64,000 bases of DNA from Phytophthora colocasiae (taxonomy: Eukaryota > Oomycota > Peronosporomycetes > Peronosporales > Peronosporaceae): assembly GCA_018806915.1 (NCBI GenBank), contig JAGKQI010000088.1, positions 1,116,001 through 1,180,000 of the forward strand, given 5' to 3'. The stretch's first letter is position 1, and every line of letters starts with the position of its first letter. A program made the translations under genes and the position numbers. The notes under the pieces were generated by a model. That model was not told the DNA's origin. It did no database searches and saw only the letters and a list, made by a program, of their open reading frames with translations. Shown here piece by piece: positions 1-12,252 of the stretch.

Positions 1-3000
1 GAGGAGTTGGAGAATATACTGATGAAATTCATAGACGTATTTCGTATCGTCATCGGCCGTGATCCACCGGTGGACATGCCACCAATGGAAGTGACACTGA
101 AGCCGGGGCAGTACCGGTTCGGTGCAAAGCTCGCCGATACTCCCCCGTACACAGAGCATTTTTAAAGAAGCACGTCCAAGCTCTGATCAATGCCGGTCTG
201 TGCTATCGCAATCCTCGCAGTAAGTGGTGCTCACCGCCACACGTTGTGAACAAACCCGAAGCTGGAGCACATCGCATGACAGTCGATGTCCGTGGCCCGA
301 ATGCCTGGGTGGAGTCGGTTGTTTGGCCAATGCCTATACTAGAGGCTGTCTTTGAGCAACTTCGCGGATCATCACGCTATTTCTCGTTGGATTTTTTCAA
401 AGGATTTTGGCAGTTTGCAATGGCAGCTCTTTGCCAAGAGATTTATTCAATTCTGACAGAAGAAGGGGTCATTACGCCCACAAGAGTGCTGATGGGAGGA
501 ACAAACAGCGTGGCATACGTACAGTCGACTGTCCAGCAAATGTTTGATGAGTTATTCAACAACGGATTAATGATTTGGATTGACGACTTGTTGGGTTACA
601 CGGATAGTGATGGAGGATTACTAGAGCTGCTTAAGAAGGTGCTGGCTATTTGTCAAACTAAGGGACTCAAACTGAACCCGAAAAAATGCAACTTCTATCT
701 CCGAGAAGCGCTTTGGTGTGGTCGAGTAGTGTCGGGCAGTGGTGTTCGTCACGATCCAGCCCGGATCAGCGCTCTTTCGAACCTACCTCCCCCAACGACA
801 GGACAGGAACTGCAGCAATTTGTTTGTGCTCTGAACTGGATGCGATCCTCGCTTCCTGCGTTCAACAAATTAATTAGTCCACTGGTGAAAACCATGGAGA
901 GGGTCTACGAACGCAGGTGGCCGAAAGAAAACCCAAGTACGAACGATTAAACTAAGTGATGTTGGATGGGGTGAGAACGAGGTTACATGTTTGGAGCATT
1001 GCAAACAGGCATTACAGAATGCACTTCAACTAGCCCACCCCGACCCTGAGAAGCTTCTCTCAGTTTTCACTGACGCTAGTGATGAACATTGGGGGCAGCA
1101 ATCACCAGATACCCAGAGACCAAGCTGTCCGACCTCTTAGTGAGCAAGAACATCAACCTTTGATGATGTTGAGCGGTTCATTCTCAGGAGCGGCGAAGCG
1201 GTGGGCCATTGTTGAGAAAGAGGCCTACGCAATTGTTGAAACGTGTCGACGAGCAGATTTTCTCCTGCATCGGCAGGATGGCTTTGCTTTATTCACTGAT
1301 CACCGGAACCTGCGGTTCATCTTTGATCCTCACAGTGTTTCCAACTCGGTACCCAAGTATACGGCGGACAAACTCCACCGTTGGTCACTTTTGCTCATGG
1401 GTTATAAGTATGAGATTTACGACATTGCTGGCGACGACAACGTATGGGCGGATCTGCTATCGCGTTGGGGGTCGTCATTTCGGGCTGTTTGTGCAATTCA
1501 CCAAGTTCCATTGCCATTATCCCCACAATTGGAAGACAACTTTGTCTGGCCAACCATGAAAGGCATCTTGGAAGTACAAAATGGGGTAACGCCACCTAAA
1601 GACGTCACGCGGTCTACTGAGGACTTGATGTTGCGAGACAAAGACGGTCGTATCTGGATTCCGGATGAGGCTACTGGTATACAAATGCGAATTTGTGTCG
1701 TGGGGCATTTCGGTATCGCTGGTCATCGCGGCATGAAGGTAACCCTGCAGAAAATTAAAGAGAAGTTTGTGTGGACAAATATGGCGAAAGATGTGGAATT
1801 TTTGTTCAACGCTGCCTACACTGCGCTAGCACTCTTGGTGGACCTCCACAGCCACGACCACTGGGTGAGGCGATGCACGCCGAGAAACCAAACGAGTTAA
1901 TCCACTGGGATTACCTTTTCATGGAAAAGAGTGACACGAACCTGGAGTACGTGTTGGTGATTAAGGACGACGCGTCAAAGTTTGTGTGGCTAATACCGAG
2001 TATGGCAGCAGACGCAGACACTACCTTGCAGCTTTGCTCGATTGGTTCGCTTCATTTGGCGTGTGTCGTTCCTGGGTCAGTGACCAGGGAACGCATTTTA
2101 AGAATGCTGTGATCCAAGCCATGCAACATACCCTAGGAGCGCACCACCACTTCACGACTGCCAGGTGCCCTTGGGCAAACGGTACCGTGGAAGTCGTGAT
2201 GCGGGAAACTTTGAGGTGCTGCCGCGCACTTCTTTCTGAGTGGCGACTGCAACCTCCTGAATGGCCTAGAGTTATTAAAATCGTTCAGTTGGTGTTAAAC
2301 AACACACCATCACCTTCGCTTGGCGGTGTCGCCCCTGTGACAGCAATGACCGCTTCCTGCAATGAGCCCCAGTGACCATCTTGCGATCTCCAGGGCCTGT
2401 TGAAATGGCTACACTTTCAGATATACAAACCACACAACGTGCCAATGTTGTGAGACTACAACAAGCGTTAGAAATGATGCACAAACGTACGGCAACGATC
2501 AATTCGGCTGTACGTGCGGCCGGACGAAAGCGACCACGACAAGAAGCAAGGTACTAAGATGGCTCCAGTTTGATATTGGTGATTTCGTCCTGTATGCCGA
2601 TGTGTGGAACTATACTCGCAGCAAGCTGCAAGTGAACTGGTGCGGGCCAGCTCAAGTGGTGGCGACTGTGTCAAATTGGATTTTTGAAATTCGTAATCTA
2701 GTAACCGGACAACAGAAAGAAGTGCACGCCAGCTGACTCAAATTTACTCGGACAGCTCACTGATGTCAGTGAGGATTTGTTGCTTCACATTGCCCACAAC
2801 AGCGAAGGTCACGTTGTGGACTCACTGTTAGCGGCTCGATACAACCGTATGGAAAAAAGACACGAACTCAAAGTTCACTGGCGTGGACTGGATTCTATCG
2901 AGGATTCCTGGGAGCCAGCAGCGACGCTGATGCAGGATGTTCCAGCGGCAGTGAAACGATTTGTTCGTGCGAATTCAAACCTTGTGGCGGTAAAAGCCCT

Positions 3001-3025
3001 GCGTAAAGCACTACAACTCGACTAG
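1..3025 (+). pseudogene. Gypsy pol polyprotein, frameshifted
   Basis: Visible domains: reverse transcriptase at about 246-900, with the active-site box as WIDDL near 575-590 in place of the usual YxDD; RNase H at about 1060-1480, starting with a TDAS-like motif and continuing in another frame with the TDHRNL motif near 1300; integrase at about 1700-2340, with the GHRG zinc-domain end and a WVSDQGTHF core motif near 2070-2100; and a chromodomain at about 2800-2960 with VHWRG and DSWEP motifs. The domains sit in at least four different frames, with breaks near 950-1080, 1830, 2050 and 2370. Codons are still recognisable, so decay is moderate. Domain identity is sure; the exact indels are inferred. 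Confidence 0.88.
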
Positions 3026-3105
3026 TTGGTTTTGACACGCGGCCAACTTCAACGCTAAATGATAGCGTTTGCATCTATATTGAAGACGTGGTCTTTGGGG
3101 GGAAG
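1..3105 (+). mobile_element. Ty3/Gypsy retrotransposon remnant (pol with chromodomain), 5' part outside the window
   Basis: The stretch reads through the pol domains of a chromovirus-like Gypsy element in the usual order: reverse transcriptase, RNase H, integrase, chromodomain. The first 160 bases encode the linker before reverse transcriptase, so gag, protease and the 5' LTR lie to the left of the window. After the chromodomain a purine run (about 3094-3105) is followed by TGTTG, which fits a polypurine tract next to a 3' LTR at 3106. The 5' LTR is not available for comparison, so the LTR end cannot be fixed. Reading-frame breaks throughout show that the copy is dead. Confidence 0.88.
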
Positions 3106-3582
3106 TGTTGTTGCTGGAGCAACACCGTACTGCCGTTGCTGAGATTTGGCTCATCAACAGCACTACGACGCGACTGCTGCGGTAAGTACGGACGGTTAAA
3201 GCACATGCAGGGAACATGGACAGTTAGACAAAGGACTGTTACTTAGCAGATCGTGGGCTCTTCAAGGACATACATTGGAAACAAGAGCAGGTAGTGAAAG
3301 TTGAGGAACTGCTTAATACATATCACTTCTACATTTCCATCGGAAGCAACAACACTACCATTCTATAATACTACATGTACCGAGCTATCAGGAAGATTGT
3401 GTCGTGTGTCGCTTGAGAGTCCGAACTCCGACTCGACTGTATAGTATTGAGCGTAGCTGTGCCATAATACAATTTTTAATCCTGAGGTTGAAGTGCTGAC
3501 AATCACTCTCATGTCTTCTCTGATTGGCTAAAATAGTAAGCATGTCACATTCAAACCTCCCAATTCCACACAAGAAGCTACG
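3106..3582 (+). other. Candidate Gypsy 3' LTR followed by the promoter of the next gene
   Basis: The stretch starts with TGTTG right after a purine tract, as a 3' LTR would. Its right end cannot be placed without the partner LTR. The last 60 bases hold a TGATTGGC box (inverse CCAAT) at 3521-3528, about 55 bp before the ATG of the small membrane-protein gene. No other coding signal was seen. Confidence 0.45.
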
Positions 3583-4132
3583 ATGATCCTCAACCTGAGT
3601 GCTCTCCAGCTGCTGTTCCTGCCGCCCCTGCTGCTGCTGGTGTCGGGTCTGGCGCTATTCAACTTCCAGAATGTCTTCCGCTTCCTTACCATGAGTATGT
3701 CATCCTTACCCTAAGCTTATTAGATTGCTTCAGCCTTAAAAAGCTAATACTAAATCCGCTGATCTGCAGACCTCAAGAGCTACATGACGATCCCTGCCGT
3801 GCAAACGCTCAAGCCCTGTAAGAAAATAGCGACTAATGGTCTGCTAATTGTCCACTGAACTGACGTTGTACTGTATTGTTGCAGACGCGGACAAACTACG
3901 CTACGCTCTGGAACAAGTGCTTGGTATGTCTGATACCTTGATTCCTCCTCAGCAAGATTTCTGACAACTTGCTTACTTCATAGGCAAAGCGTCTTCATTC
4001 AAGTTCAATGTGTCGCACGTGCTTATGATGGCGGTGGTGATCGTGCTGATCGCCATTTACGAGGCAATCCAGAAGAGCAATCAGCTGAAGGAGCAGGAGA
4101 TCAAACTACGGATGAAGAACAAGCGCGCATAG
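3583..4132 (+). CDS. Small two-span ER-type membrane protein (115 aa, four exons)
   Basis: Exons by splice motifs and frame: 3583-3694, 3770-3817, 3885-3923 and 3984-4132. All three introns are GT..AG and 60-75 nt long, and the joined frame is open. Residues about 6-30 form a leucine-rich hydrophobic helix that could be a signal anchor. A second hydrophobic helix lies at about 76-92, followed by a charged tail. The last five residues are K-N-K-R-A, which fits the KXKXX retrieval signal for a cytosolic tail at the ER. The layout recalls the start of BAP29/BAP31-type ER proteins, but similarity by eye is too weak to name it. An inverse CCAAT box lies 55 bp upstream. The gene model is fairly sure; the function is unknown. 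Confidence 0.72.
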
Positions 4133-4444
4133 ATCAATTCGCTGGAGGCTCCCTAGTGAGCTGGCAGAAAGCGCTGACACTTGAGTATCGTAATGTCATG
4201 CACAAAAGTTTTGAACTTGTACTCCCATTACTTAGTCATGAGCACAAGCGAGCTACCTAGAAAAAAAATGAAAGTTCACATGCAGCTAAGGCGCGGACCA
4301 CCGTCCGCTAACACATAATATGCGTGTCAGTAAATCGGTCCATCACTTCTACGCAGACGCAATTGCGCTGTGTCCTTAAGCCGTTGCCCTTGCTCGATGC
4401 CGATGTGTTGATACGGAAGTGATCTGTGTTGTCGACGGCACCGC
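4133..4444. other. Short intergenic region between convergent genes
   Basis: This is the 3' flank shared by the plus-strand membrane-protein gene and the minus-strand acyl-CoA synthetase gene. Apart from an A-rich run near 4261-4268 no structure or coding signal was seen. Confidence 0.6.
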
Positions 4445-6462
4445 TTAGGCGTACAGGCCCTCAATCACCGACTCATACTTCTCGTACACGATCTTACGCT
4501 TCAGCTTCAGCGTGGGCGTCAGCTCGTTGCCGTTGATGGAGAAGTCGTGGTCCAGCACAGTGTACTTGCCCACATTTTGAGCACGCGAAGTGGCACGACC
4601 GTTAGCGCGTTTCAGGCCGGCGTCCAAATACGCCTTCACCTTCTCGTCATCACGCGCCTCAGCGACGGTCGTAGCCGTACTGCCGATTTCCTTCAAAATG
4701 TGTAGAGCCTTCTCATCCAACGTATCCGTGGGGTGGCCCTCCTTGTCCACCGTCACACGCAGAGTGAACAAAGCCGACAGGAATTTGCGACGGTCACCAA
4801 TCACCATGACGTTCGACAGTAATGGAAGTTCCTCCTTGATCGTGTCTTCAATGATAACAGGCGGGACGTTCTCACCACCGGCAGTGATAATAAGCTCCTT
4901 AATACGGCCCGTGATCGTCATGAAACCGTCCTCGTCGATCTTGCCACAGTCACCCGAGTGCAGCCAGCCATCCTCGTCAATCGTGTCCTTGGTCTGCTGC
5001 TCACCCTTGAGGTAGCCCATCATGAGGTTACGTCCGCCAAAGATCAGCTCGTCCGTGCCAGGCACCACCTTGGTCTCCGAGCCGTCAATCGTACGGCCGC
5101 ATGTGCTGATCTTCCAGTTGCCCTGCATACTGCACGTCTGTGGACCGCAAACTTCACTCTGGCCGAAGAACTCGTACACGGGCAGATCCAGCGAGCCAAA
5201 GTACTCTACAACTTCCTTGCTGATGGGAGCAGCACCACTGAAGCTGGCAATGCACTGGTCCAGACCGAGTGCCTCCTTCACACGCATGAGCACAACGGCG
5301 TTGGCAACGCCGAAACCGCACGGGGCACCTCCCGAGTTGCCGTACTGCGCAAGCTCTGTCTTTTGAGCGGCCTTGTCCTTCGCCCAGGTAGCGATGCGCT
5401 TCTTAATGCCCGTCGTCTGGGCCGAAATTGACCACATCTTCTCGGCAATCTTCTCCCACACACGGGGAACGCCGAAGAAGAACGTGGGACGCATTTCCTT
5501 GAGCGTGACACCCAGAGATCCCTTCAAGGCGTCAGGCTGCGCGAAGTAGATCTGCAGACCGCCGCAAATGGGCAGCCAAATGTCGATCAGCTGAGCAGCA
5601 ATGTGGGACATTGGCAGGTAACTGACGAGACGGTCCTCGTTGTTCATCTGGTGGTTGAAGTTGCGCTTGATCATGCCCACGACACTCATAATGGTCCACA
5701 CCACGTTGTCGTGCGAGATCATAACAGCCTTGGGGTCGCCCGTCGTGCCAGACGTGTAGATGAGCGTGCAACAGTTGCCGGGCTTCTGGGCGTCCATGAT
5801 CTCCTTGAGGGTCTCGTCCTTCACGTCCTTGCCGAGTTCCATGAAGTCCTCGAACGAGTAGACGGGTACCTTGGTCTGAATCCCCTCGGGAACGACATCG
5901 TTCCACACCACAAGAGCCTTAAGCTTGGGGAGGTTCTTCTCAATTGCCAAGAACTTCTCCAGCTGCTTCACGCCGTCACAGACGACGACGCCCGAGTCCG
6001 AGTGCTTGGCAATGTACTCACAAGCCTTAGGGTTGTTGGTCGTGTAGATACCAGCAGCCACAGCGCCAGCGAAGATCGCACCAACGTCAGCAATGACCCA
6101 TTCCGGCGAGTTGAAACCGATGATGCTCACACCCTGGTAGGGCTCGATCCCCACGTGCAACAGGGACTTGGCGAACTGACAACACTTGTCGTAGTACGTC
6201 TGGAACGAGTAGGACGTCCATTCACCGTCCTTCTTGAAGTGCAGCGCGTTGGCCGAGCCGTACTTCGCCAATGTGCTCTGGAAAGCCTGCGCGGCTGTGA
6301 TGGGGGGGCGGGCGCCAGCGCCAGACTCCGTCATACGGATCTTCACTTCCTCATCGATCTTCCACGTCTGTGTGTAGAGTACACAAAAAATAGGGTTAGT
6401 GAGCTTCTAGGGTTTCTGACAGCGAGGGGAGGGGGATAACGTACCGTGTATTCCGAGGCCAT
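4445..6462 (-). CDS. Long-chain acyl-CoA synthetase, bubblegum type (646 aa)
   Basis: The enzyme activates long-chain fatty acids: fatty acid, ATP and CoA give acyl-CoA, AMP and PPi. Two exons: a tiny 18-nt first exon at 6445-6462 (M-A-S-E-Y-T) and a main exon at 4445-6367, separated by a 77-nt GT..AG intron. Motifs in order: the AMP-binding P-loop YTSGTTGDPK near residue 210; a YEFFGQSE stretch; and GWLHSGD followed by GRIKELIITAGGENVPP. The GGENVPP form is the one seen in the ACSBG (bubblegum) branch, rather than the ACSL1-type or 4CL branches. Length is close to the family norm. No signal peptide is seen, so a cytosolic or peripheral-membrane location is inferred. The family call is sure; substrate chain length is not shown by sequence. 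Confidence 0.93.
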
Positions 6463-6545
6463 TGTGGATGTTGCTTGGTCTTCTGCGTTCGCTGTCGCAA
6501 ATTCCGCACTGGGGCAGTCGACGGAAGCCGACGTCTGGGCGGGTG

Positions 6546-6623
6546 AGAGTGAAACGGAGACCTCTCTTTCTCTTGCAGTTTGTATGGTGCAACTTCCAGG
6601 GAAAGGTGCTTTTAAGCCAATCA
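6546..6623 (-). promoter_or_regulatory. Candidate promoter of the acyl-CoA synthetase gene (CCAAT box plus initiator-like motif)
   Basis: A GCCAATCA box lies at 6616-6623, and the minus strand reads TTCACTCT at 6553-6546, fitting the oomycete initiator pattern YTCANTYY. The initiator-like site is about 85 bp upstream of the ATG at 6462, a normal short leader. Assignment is by motif only. Confidence 0.4.
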
Positions 6624-8037
6624 GGATCCGTTCAACAGGGCGACCAGCACGTACGTGGCCAGGGCGGAAGTTCGCTCCAATCCCGACTTGATCTCAAGGT
6701 TATGACGCCCCAGCAAAGCGCTGTAGTGCGTTCATTATGCGGCGACAATTGTTGCTGATGGCATGGAGTGAGCCATGTCTTTCCTTTGGCTTCTTGTCGT
6801 TCGTGCGACTCAATTAAGTCGCAGCCGAGTTTCCAGTCACTTCACGCCCCGGAATTGCTGCGATTTGCACCCAGGAGGGAAAGTATGACAGCAGGTCTCA
6901 GAGACCGCCGGCTAGAACCATACATACGGCAGGTCTCGGTGCGTTGATCAAGCAGAACTCGTCGGGTTTGTCACCGGCTGCACTGGAAAACGTTTCGACC
7001 GGACCCTGGAGCGAGAGTGGGAGTCTGCGGCCGGGAACGATATCGAATGCGCTTGTCTTGAATGAAGGTCACGTCGTGGCCTCGCTGGAGCGTGACTAGT
7101 TTCATCCCCGGGCAGTAGATGTAGTGAATCGACGGCGGACTCCGCAGTGGAAGCTTTTGTGTGCAGGTAAGCACGGCGTTCGCACGTGTCCTGGCCGTGC
7201 ATGCAACCTGCGAACACGTTAAGCAAGAGCGCACCGGCAAAGCGCTGACCGCCAGACGACGACGATGGATGCCAGGAAGTTTTGTCGCTGGCGACAACAT
7301 GAGGATTGCTTACGCCATCTATCCCATTTCATATCCCGATATATAGCATGAAGTGGTAGAAGTGGATTTGCATTTAATTCCCAAATGTTGCCAACCTATC
7401 ATACCGCCTAAACTTCGATATCGAATAGATATTTTAATTTCCGCGCCGCAAATGCCATTGCAACTCGTTCACCGTTTCCACTACATGCACTGCTCGGCAT
7501 GAGCAGTAGGTATTGTGCTAGCACCGCTGTTGCTTTTCTTGCTTATTCTGCTTCGTGCTTCTTGCTACAGTAAAAGAATCGCCGTCTCTGCTGCATTCCA
7601 TCCAAAGAAGCCGTGAATGCCCGCCTTCAAGCGACGAGCCCGAGGGCAACTCGTGTCAGGCCCGTAGGACTACGGAGTCAACATCGTCGATGTTTGGTGC
7701 GCTTCAACTCCCCACTGATATGTCGCCGTGACTCCTTCCTTTGCTCGAATCAAATGCTCTGCAGACCGCTCCTTGAATGCAGCATTCTGACTTCGGGCCG
7801 CGACGTCGCGATCTCTCCATGGCCTAATAGATAGAGGTCTCTGCTCCTTTCAAGAGAGAATAATGCTTGCGTTGGGGTATACGCGAGCAAGGTTCACTAC
7901 GACTCGTACGAGTACACCAGTATGCGGCGTATTATGCCGTCTTCGCGGCGAGCGTGTTGAATTTCGTTCGAAGTGTCCCACCAGTCGACAAACATAGACA
8001 CGAGTGTCAAGAGCTCCTCAAAAAATTTTTGTCGAAT
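6624..8037. other. Long divergent intergenic region
   Basis: About 1.4 kb separates the acyl-CoA synthetase gene (minus) from the sugar transporter gene (plus). Short open stretches occur on both strands, but none has a recognisable domain or a convincing splice structure. No tRNA or repeat pair was found by eye. Confidence 0.5.
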
Positions 8038-9181
8038 ATGATGGAGAAGACCCACCCCAAGTCCAGCAGTCTGCTGATGGCCTTGTGGCCCTGCCTGTGC
8101 TACTTCCTGTGCTCGCTGGCCATGAACCTGCTCACGAAGACGCTGGTGACGACCTTCCAGTGGCGTTCCGTCTACACTTTGGGCGCCATCCAGAGCATTT
8201 TCACGCTCGCGAGTCTCGCGCTGCTGACAGTAGCCAGGAGCGTTTACGCAGTCATCACTGGTACCAAACAGCACCCAAGTGCTGAGCAGTCAGTGGAGAT
8301 CAAGTGTCGAGGCGTGGGTTATGTGCTGCGTGTTCTACTGCCACTGATGACGTTACATTTGAGCAACATGCTGCTGGGCTTCGCGAGTCTGCGAGTGGTG
8401 AACCTGCCGATGTACGTGTCGATGTACTTGCAACAGAGGCTCTATGGTAGTGGTCTGTACACAATATTAATTGCATTATTCTTTGCTGCAGGTACTTGGT
8501 TCTACGTCGGTTGACGACTTTCACGGTCATGATGATCGAATGGCTTGTGCTGGACAAGGTGTGTCCATCGTAACGCTGTGCTTCAACTTATCACTGAGAT
8601 TGGCTGTGATTGTGTTGTAGGCCATCTCTGGGTCGATTAAGGCGGCGATTCTGGTGAGCTCTGCTGGTAGCCTGATTGCAGGCAGCACGGATGTAGTATC
8701 CGATGTTCGTGGAGGCTACTCGCTTGTGTTACTACAGAACCTCTGCACAGCGATGTCTCTTGCCTTTTCAAAAGAAAGTTCGTTGACTCCACGCCAGCTC
8801 GTGGTCGTCAACAGCTCAGCTGGTGCGCTCTGCTGCTCCGTGCTCGGATTCCTATTTGAACGGGAAGACGTGATGGCATTTCCACACTTGGGTGACTCAC
8901 TCTTCATCGCTGGGATGGTTATCATGTGCACGATGTGTGTGCTCTACCAGTTTTCCGTGCAGCTCTGCACGCTGCACACTTCGGCACTGACAACGTCCGT
9001 GACGGGGAATATCAAGGACCTTTTCGCCACTGTGGGTGGATACCTGCTCTTCCCTGATGCCCCGACGCATTTTGCAAACTTCGTGGGGGTCGCTCTCTCC
9101 TTCATTGGCGCATACTCGTTCTCGTACATCCGCTACTGCGCGCTGGTGGGGCCTTCACCTCCACATCACAAGCAATTATGA
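8038..9181 (+). CDS. Nucleotide-sugar transporter, SLC35-like (333 aa)
   Basis: The protein is a multi-span drug/metabolite-transporter-type carrier of the family that moves nucleotide sugars from cytosol into Golgi or ER. Exons: 8038-8411, 8492-8558 and 8621-9181. The first junction (CCG AT | G TAC TTG) restores the family motif NLPMY-LVLRRLTTF, which matches the conserved NLPMFxxLRRF loop of SLC35D/GDP-mannose-type transporters. About ten hydrophobic helices can be counted. The ATG at 8038 is chosen because the upstream in-frame extension has no ATG and is not membrane-like. The tail ends in polar and basic residues. The substrate (UDP-GlcNAc, UDP-glucuronate, GDP-mannose or other) cannot be read from sequence. 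Confidence 0.88.
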
Positions 9182-9256
9182 TCATGATGGTAGGACGTTC
9201 AATTTGTTTAATCTCAATTTTTGCAGGTTAGAGACTTTGTATCAATAAATCATCGT

Positions 9257-11500
9257 TCACTCCGCGGAACTCTGAGAGCTGACCTCGAAGTGGCTGTCGG
9301 TATCGTCTTCCAAAGGCGAAATACCTGCAGAAGAAGAACACGTGCATTAGTACAGCTTCAAAGAACCCCCTGAATGTCAACAATACTTACATCCGTCGCG
9401 TGGAGAGGAGGTCTGAGAAACATGGTCCACATCTTCATTAGCATCCGCCATCGAAACACTGTCGAAGTCGAAATCCAAACTGCTGGAGCTGTCCTGAAGA
9501 TGCTCAGGGGGCAGCGACTGCACCCTTCGGGCAAGAGCTTTCGCACGTCGTCCAATAGGAGGCAGTTGGTGAGTCACTGGAAGCACCTGCTGCTGTTGAA
9601 GCTGTTGATGTGTACGCTGCATTTGCAATTGAGCTTCTCCTTCAACACGTTGACTTTCGATAAACGCTTTGAACTGTCGTGAGGCGCTTGGAGGTGGTGT
9701 TCGATTGGTGCTCATCTGAGCAGCCAAGCTCTTCGGTGCGTCTGCAGGTTGATCTCCAGCCATCCACGACTTACGTCGCTCCTCAAAGCTCCAAGGGGAG
9801 CGCTTCCCTTTTTCCACTGCAGCCGCAAAACCTGGCATGTTCTCCATAACGTCCGAGAAGGTGACTTCTGGACTGGGAGGTGGACCATGAGACTCCCAGT
9901 CTGTGAAGTGCGTCAACGGTTGACTAGCACGCCAGACAGCAGCTTGACGAATAGCTTGGGAAAGCGAGCGCATCAGTTTGGCGTTGTCGCTTGTGCCAGC
10001 CGAATGTTCTTCAATCTCATCTAGAAACAGTTGCTTCTGGGCGGCAGCGCGTGTGGGCGTTGCCTGGGCCAGAGGCGTTTGGCTTGTCGAAGACGAGAGC
10101 TCTCGCGTGTTCGTGCCGCTTAATAAACTACCGACGATTGTAGTCTGTTCATCTTCGTCATCATCGTTCCTTTCATCATCAGCTTCACGTCCAGTATCTT
10201 CTTCATCCTCGTCTTCACTGCTGGAAGAGTCCTCACCCTCGTGATCAGGAGCTCCAAAGGTATCCATTGTCTGTTCGGCAAGTAGCCGACGGAGTAGTAA
10301 ACGCTTTGAGACCTTCTGCTTGATAAGCGGACGCATGGCTTTACGAACACCTTTGCTGGACCAAGCCTTCTTGATGGAATTCTCGTGCTCACGGGAGAGC
10401 ATGACGAACTTCCCGATCTTGTCGTCCACGAGGTTTTCTCCTCGATCTAGTTTCCGTAGAACTCGCACCAAAGTGCTTTGGATCGTCGCGATACTTCGAT
10501 CCACATTGGTATTGTCGATCTTGGGGATGAGATATCGGTCGCCGTGCTTGCAGAGGTGGCGTTGAATGATGCGAATGTTGTCAAAGTGCTTGATATACTT
10601 GTTTTCCTGCGGATCGATGGTCATGTGCCGCGCTCGAACCGCGAATCGCTCGCGGTGTTTGTTCTCGTTGCTGATGTAAATCACGAACGGGACGCAGGTT
10701 GGGTGCTTCTTCACAAGGGCCAGCAGATCATCCGTGTTCAAATGGACCCCTTCCACCACCAACGACTGCTTGCGCTCTTCAAACATCGTCAGCACCCGAT
10801 CAAGCTTCTCCAGCACAAGATCTGACTGCATTCGATACCCTTTCAGTACCATCTTTTTGTGAAGCCTGGCAGCGGACATATCCTCTCGGCCATTCTGAAT
10901 AGCTGTGACCATCTCCGGAGATAAGGCATCTCCAGCTTGATACGTCGACACGAATGCACACGGGTTTTCTTCCTTTGAAGTGAACGATCTCAGTACATGA
11001 CGTACTGAATCAGTAGGTAGTACCGTCGTCAGTCTCAATCTGGCAGCCAACAACGATGCCAACGTGGACTTCCCAGTACCAGAAGTACCTCCTAGAAGTA
11101 CAGCGAAGCTCTGGTTCCTCTGCGTGATCTCCTTGGCCACTTCGAAGTCCAGAAGATGGTGTGGTTTCACGTAATCCAGTCTCGCTAGAGACGAGTAGAT
11201 GCACTGGTGTAGCATATGCCAAGGTAACGGCACAGGGAGCTTCGTTTCCTCCGTCTCTTTGTCCTCTTCGTTGTTACTGTACAGACTGTTGCTGCTCCCA
11301 TTGCTCTCCCTGGTCAAATGCTTATTAAACACTGCAAAGACCTCCCGCGTGACGGTGACTGCATCTTTCGGTCTGCAACCCATTAACATGAGAGTCTCTT
11401 GCAGTCGGTACCGCGTAAACCTCTCCCGCTGGCCCTGGCGCTTGACGTGCAGCAGTTCCATGGGGTCGGAGCCGTCGGCTTCCGTCTCCACAGCGTCCAT
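9257..11500 (-). CDS. P-loop kinase-like protein, LPA1 / 2-phosphoglycerate-kinase family (725 aa)
   Basis: Exons 9391-11500 and 9257-9324, joined over a 66-nt GTAAGT..CTGCAG intron; the last exon adds 22 residues. After an acidic start there is an ATP-cone-like segment at about residues 20-60 (R-F-T-R-Y-R-L-Q-E-T-L). A P-loop domain follows, with GGTSGTGKST near residue 140 and a TDSVR motif. This order is that of archaeal 2-phosphoglycerate kinases and of plant LPA1 (low phytic acid 1), which influences inositol-phosphate metabolism. From about residue 350 the chain is low-complexity, with acidic (EDEDEED) and glutamine-rich tracts. Start chosen: the MDAVETEADG methionine at 11500, since the more upstream codons are proline-rich and lie by the promoter. 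It is divergent to the FYVE gene. Domain call good; biochemical role inferred. Confidence 0.8.
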
Positions 11501-12252
11501 GGCGACCGACGGCTCAAATTTCGCAGAGGATTTCACACAAGACACTAGTGGCGGGTGTATAGGAATATACCGCGGAGCTGGGGGCAGGAGCGCGGGGGCG
11601 GGGGCGTGGCCGATCACCTTGGCGGATGGAAAATGGCTCAGTTAAACCACGCACGTGGATGCAGAGATCCGACTAAGTGCGAATGATACAAGCAATCGGT
11701 TTCATGGGTCCTGCGACGTGTCATACTGTCGTACGGTTTCTGTTGGATTAAGTAGGGGTGTAGATACTACGTTTGCTGTGATAGTGACTTAGACGGGAGA
11801 TTCGTCGCTGGACCAGAGAAAGGAGCTTGACCGGCATTCCGACCATGAAAAATGGACGCGTCTTCTGCATGATGCAGCAGTGTACATGTAATTGGTGCTG
11901 GGCACACGCTGTGTGTCTGCACCAAGATCACTTATTGACAGTCTGATATATGTGCACCACACCATACATTGTATGAATATCTGTCGCTTCTCCCATCCAA
12001 AATGCGTAGCATCCGTTCGGCCAAAGGCGTGGCGACTGTCGGACTGACGACTCTGTACTTGTAAGACAACCACAACAGCAGCGCACTCTCTGCTTCGAAC
12101 GGCATCTTCTTCACTTCCCATCGAGAACAAGAGAAAGAGATCTCGTTTTTTACCGGTATAAAACCGGTTTCTCGTAGTACCACACCTATCGGCCACAGTA
12201 TCTCGTGGCATCGTCCGACCGCACTCCCCCACGCACGTCCCCCAGTATCGCC
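11501..12252. other. Divergent promoter region between the P-loop kinase and FYVE genes
   Basis: About 750 bp are shared as upstream DNA by two genes reading away from each other. A TTCACTTCCC stretch near 12110 resembles an oomycete initiator about 140 bp before the FYVE-gene ATG. No coding or repeat signal was recognised. Confidence 0.45.

Noticed and set aside
5603..6439. A 278-codon plus-strand frame inside the acyl-CoA synthetase gene
   Set aside because: It lies antisense to a strongly conserved enzyme with all its motifs and gives no recognisable protein.
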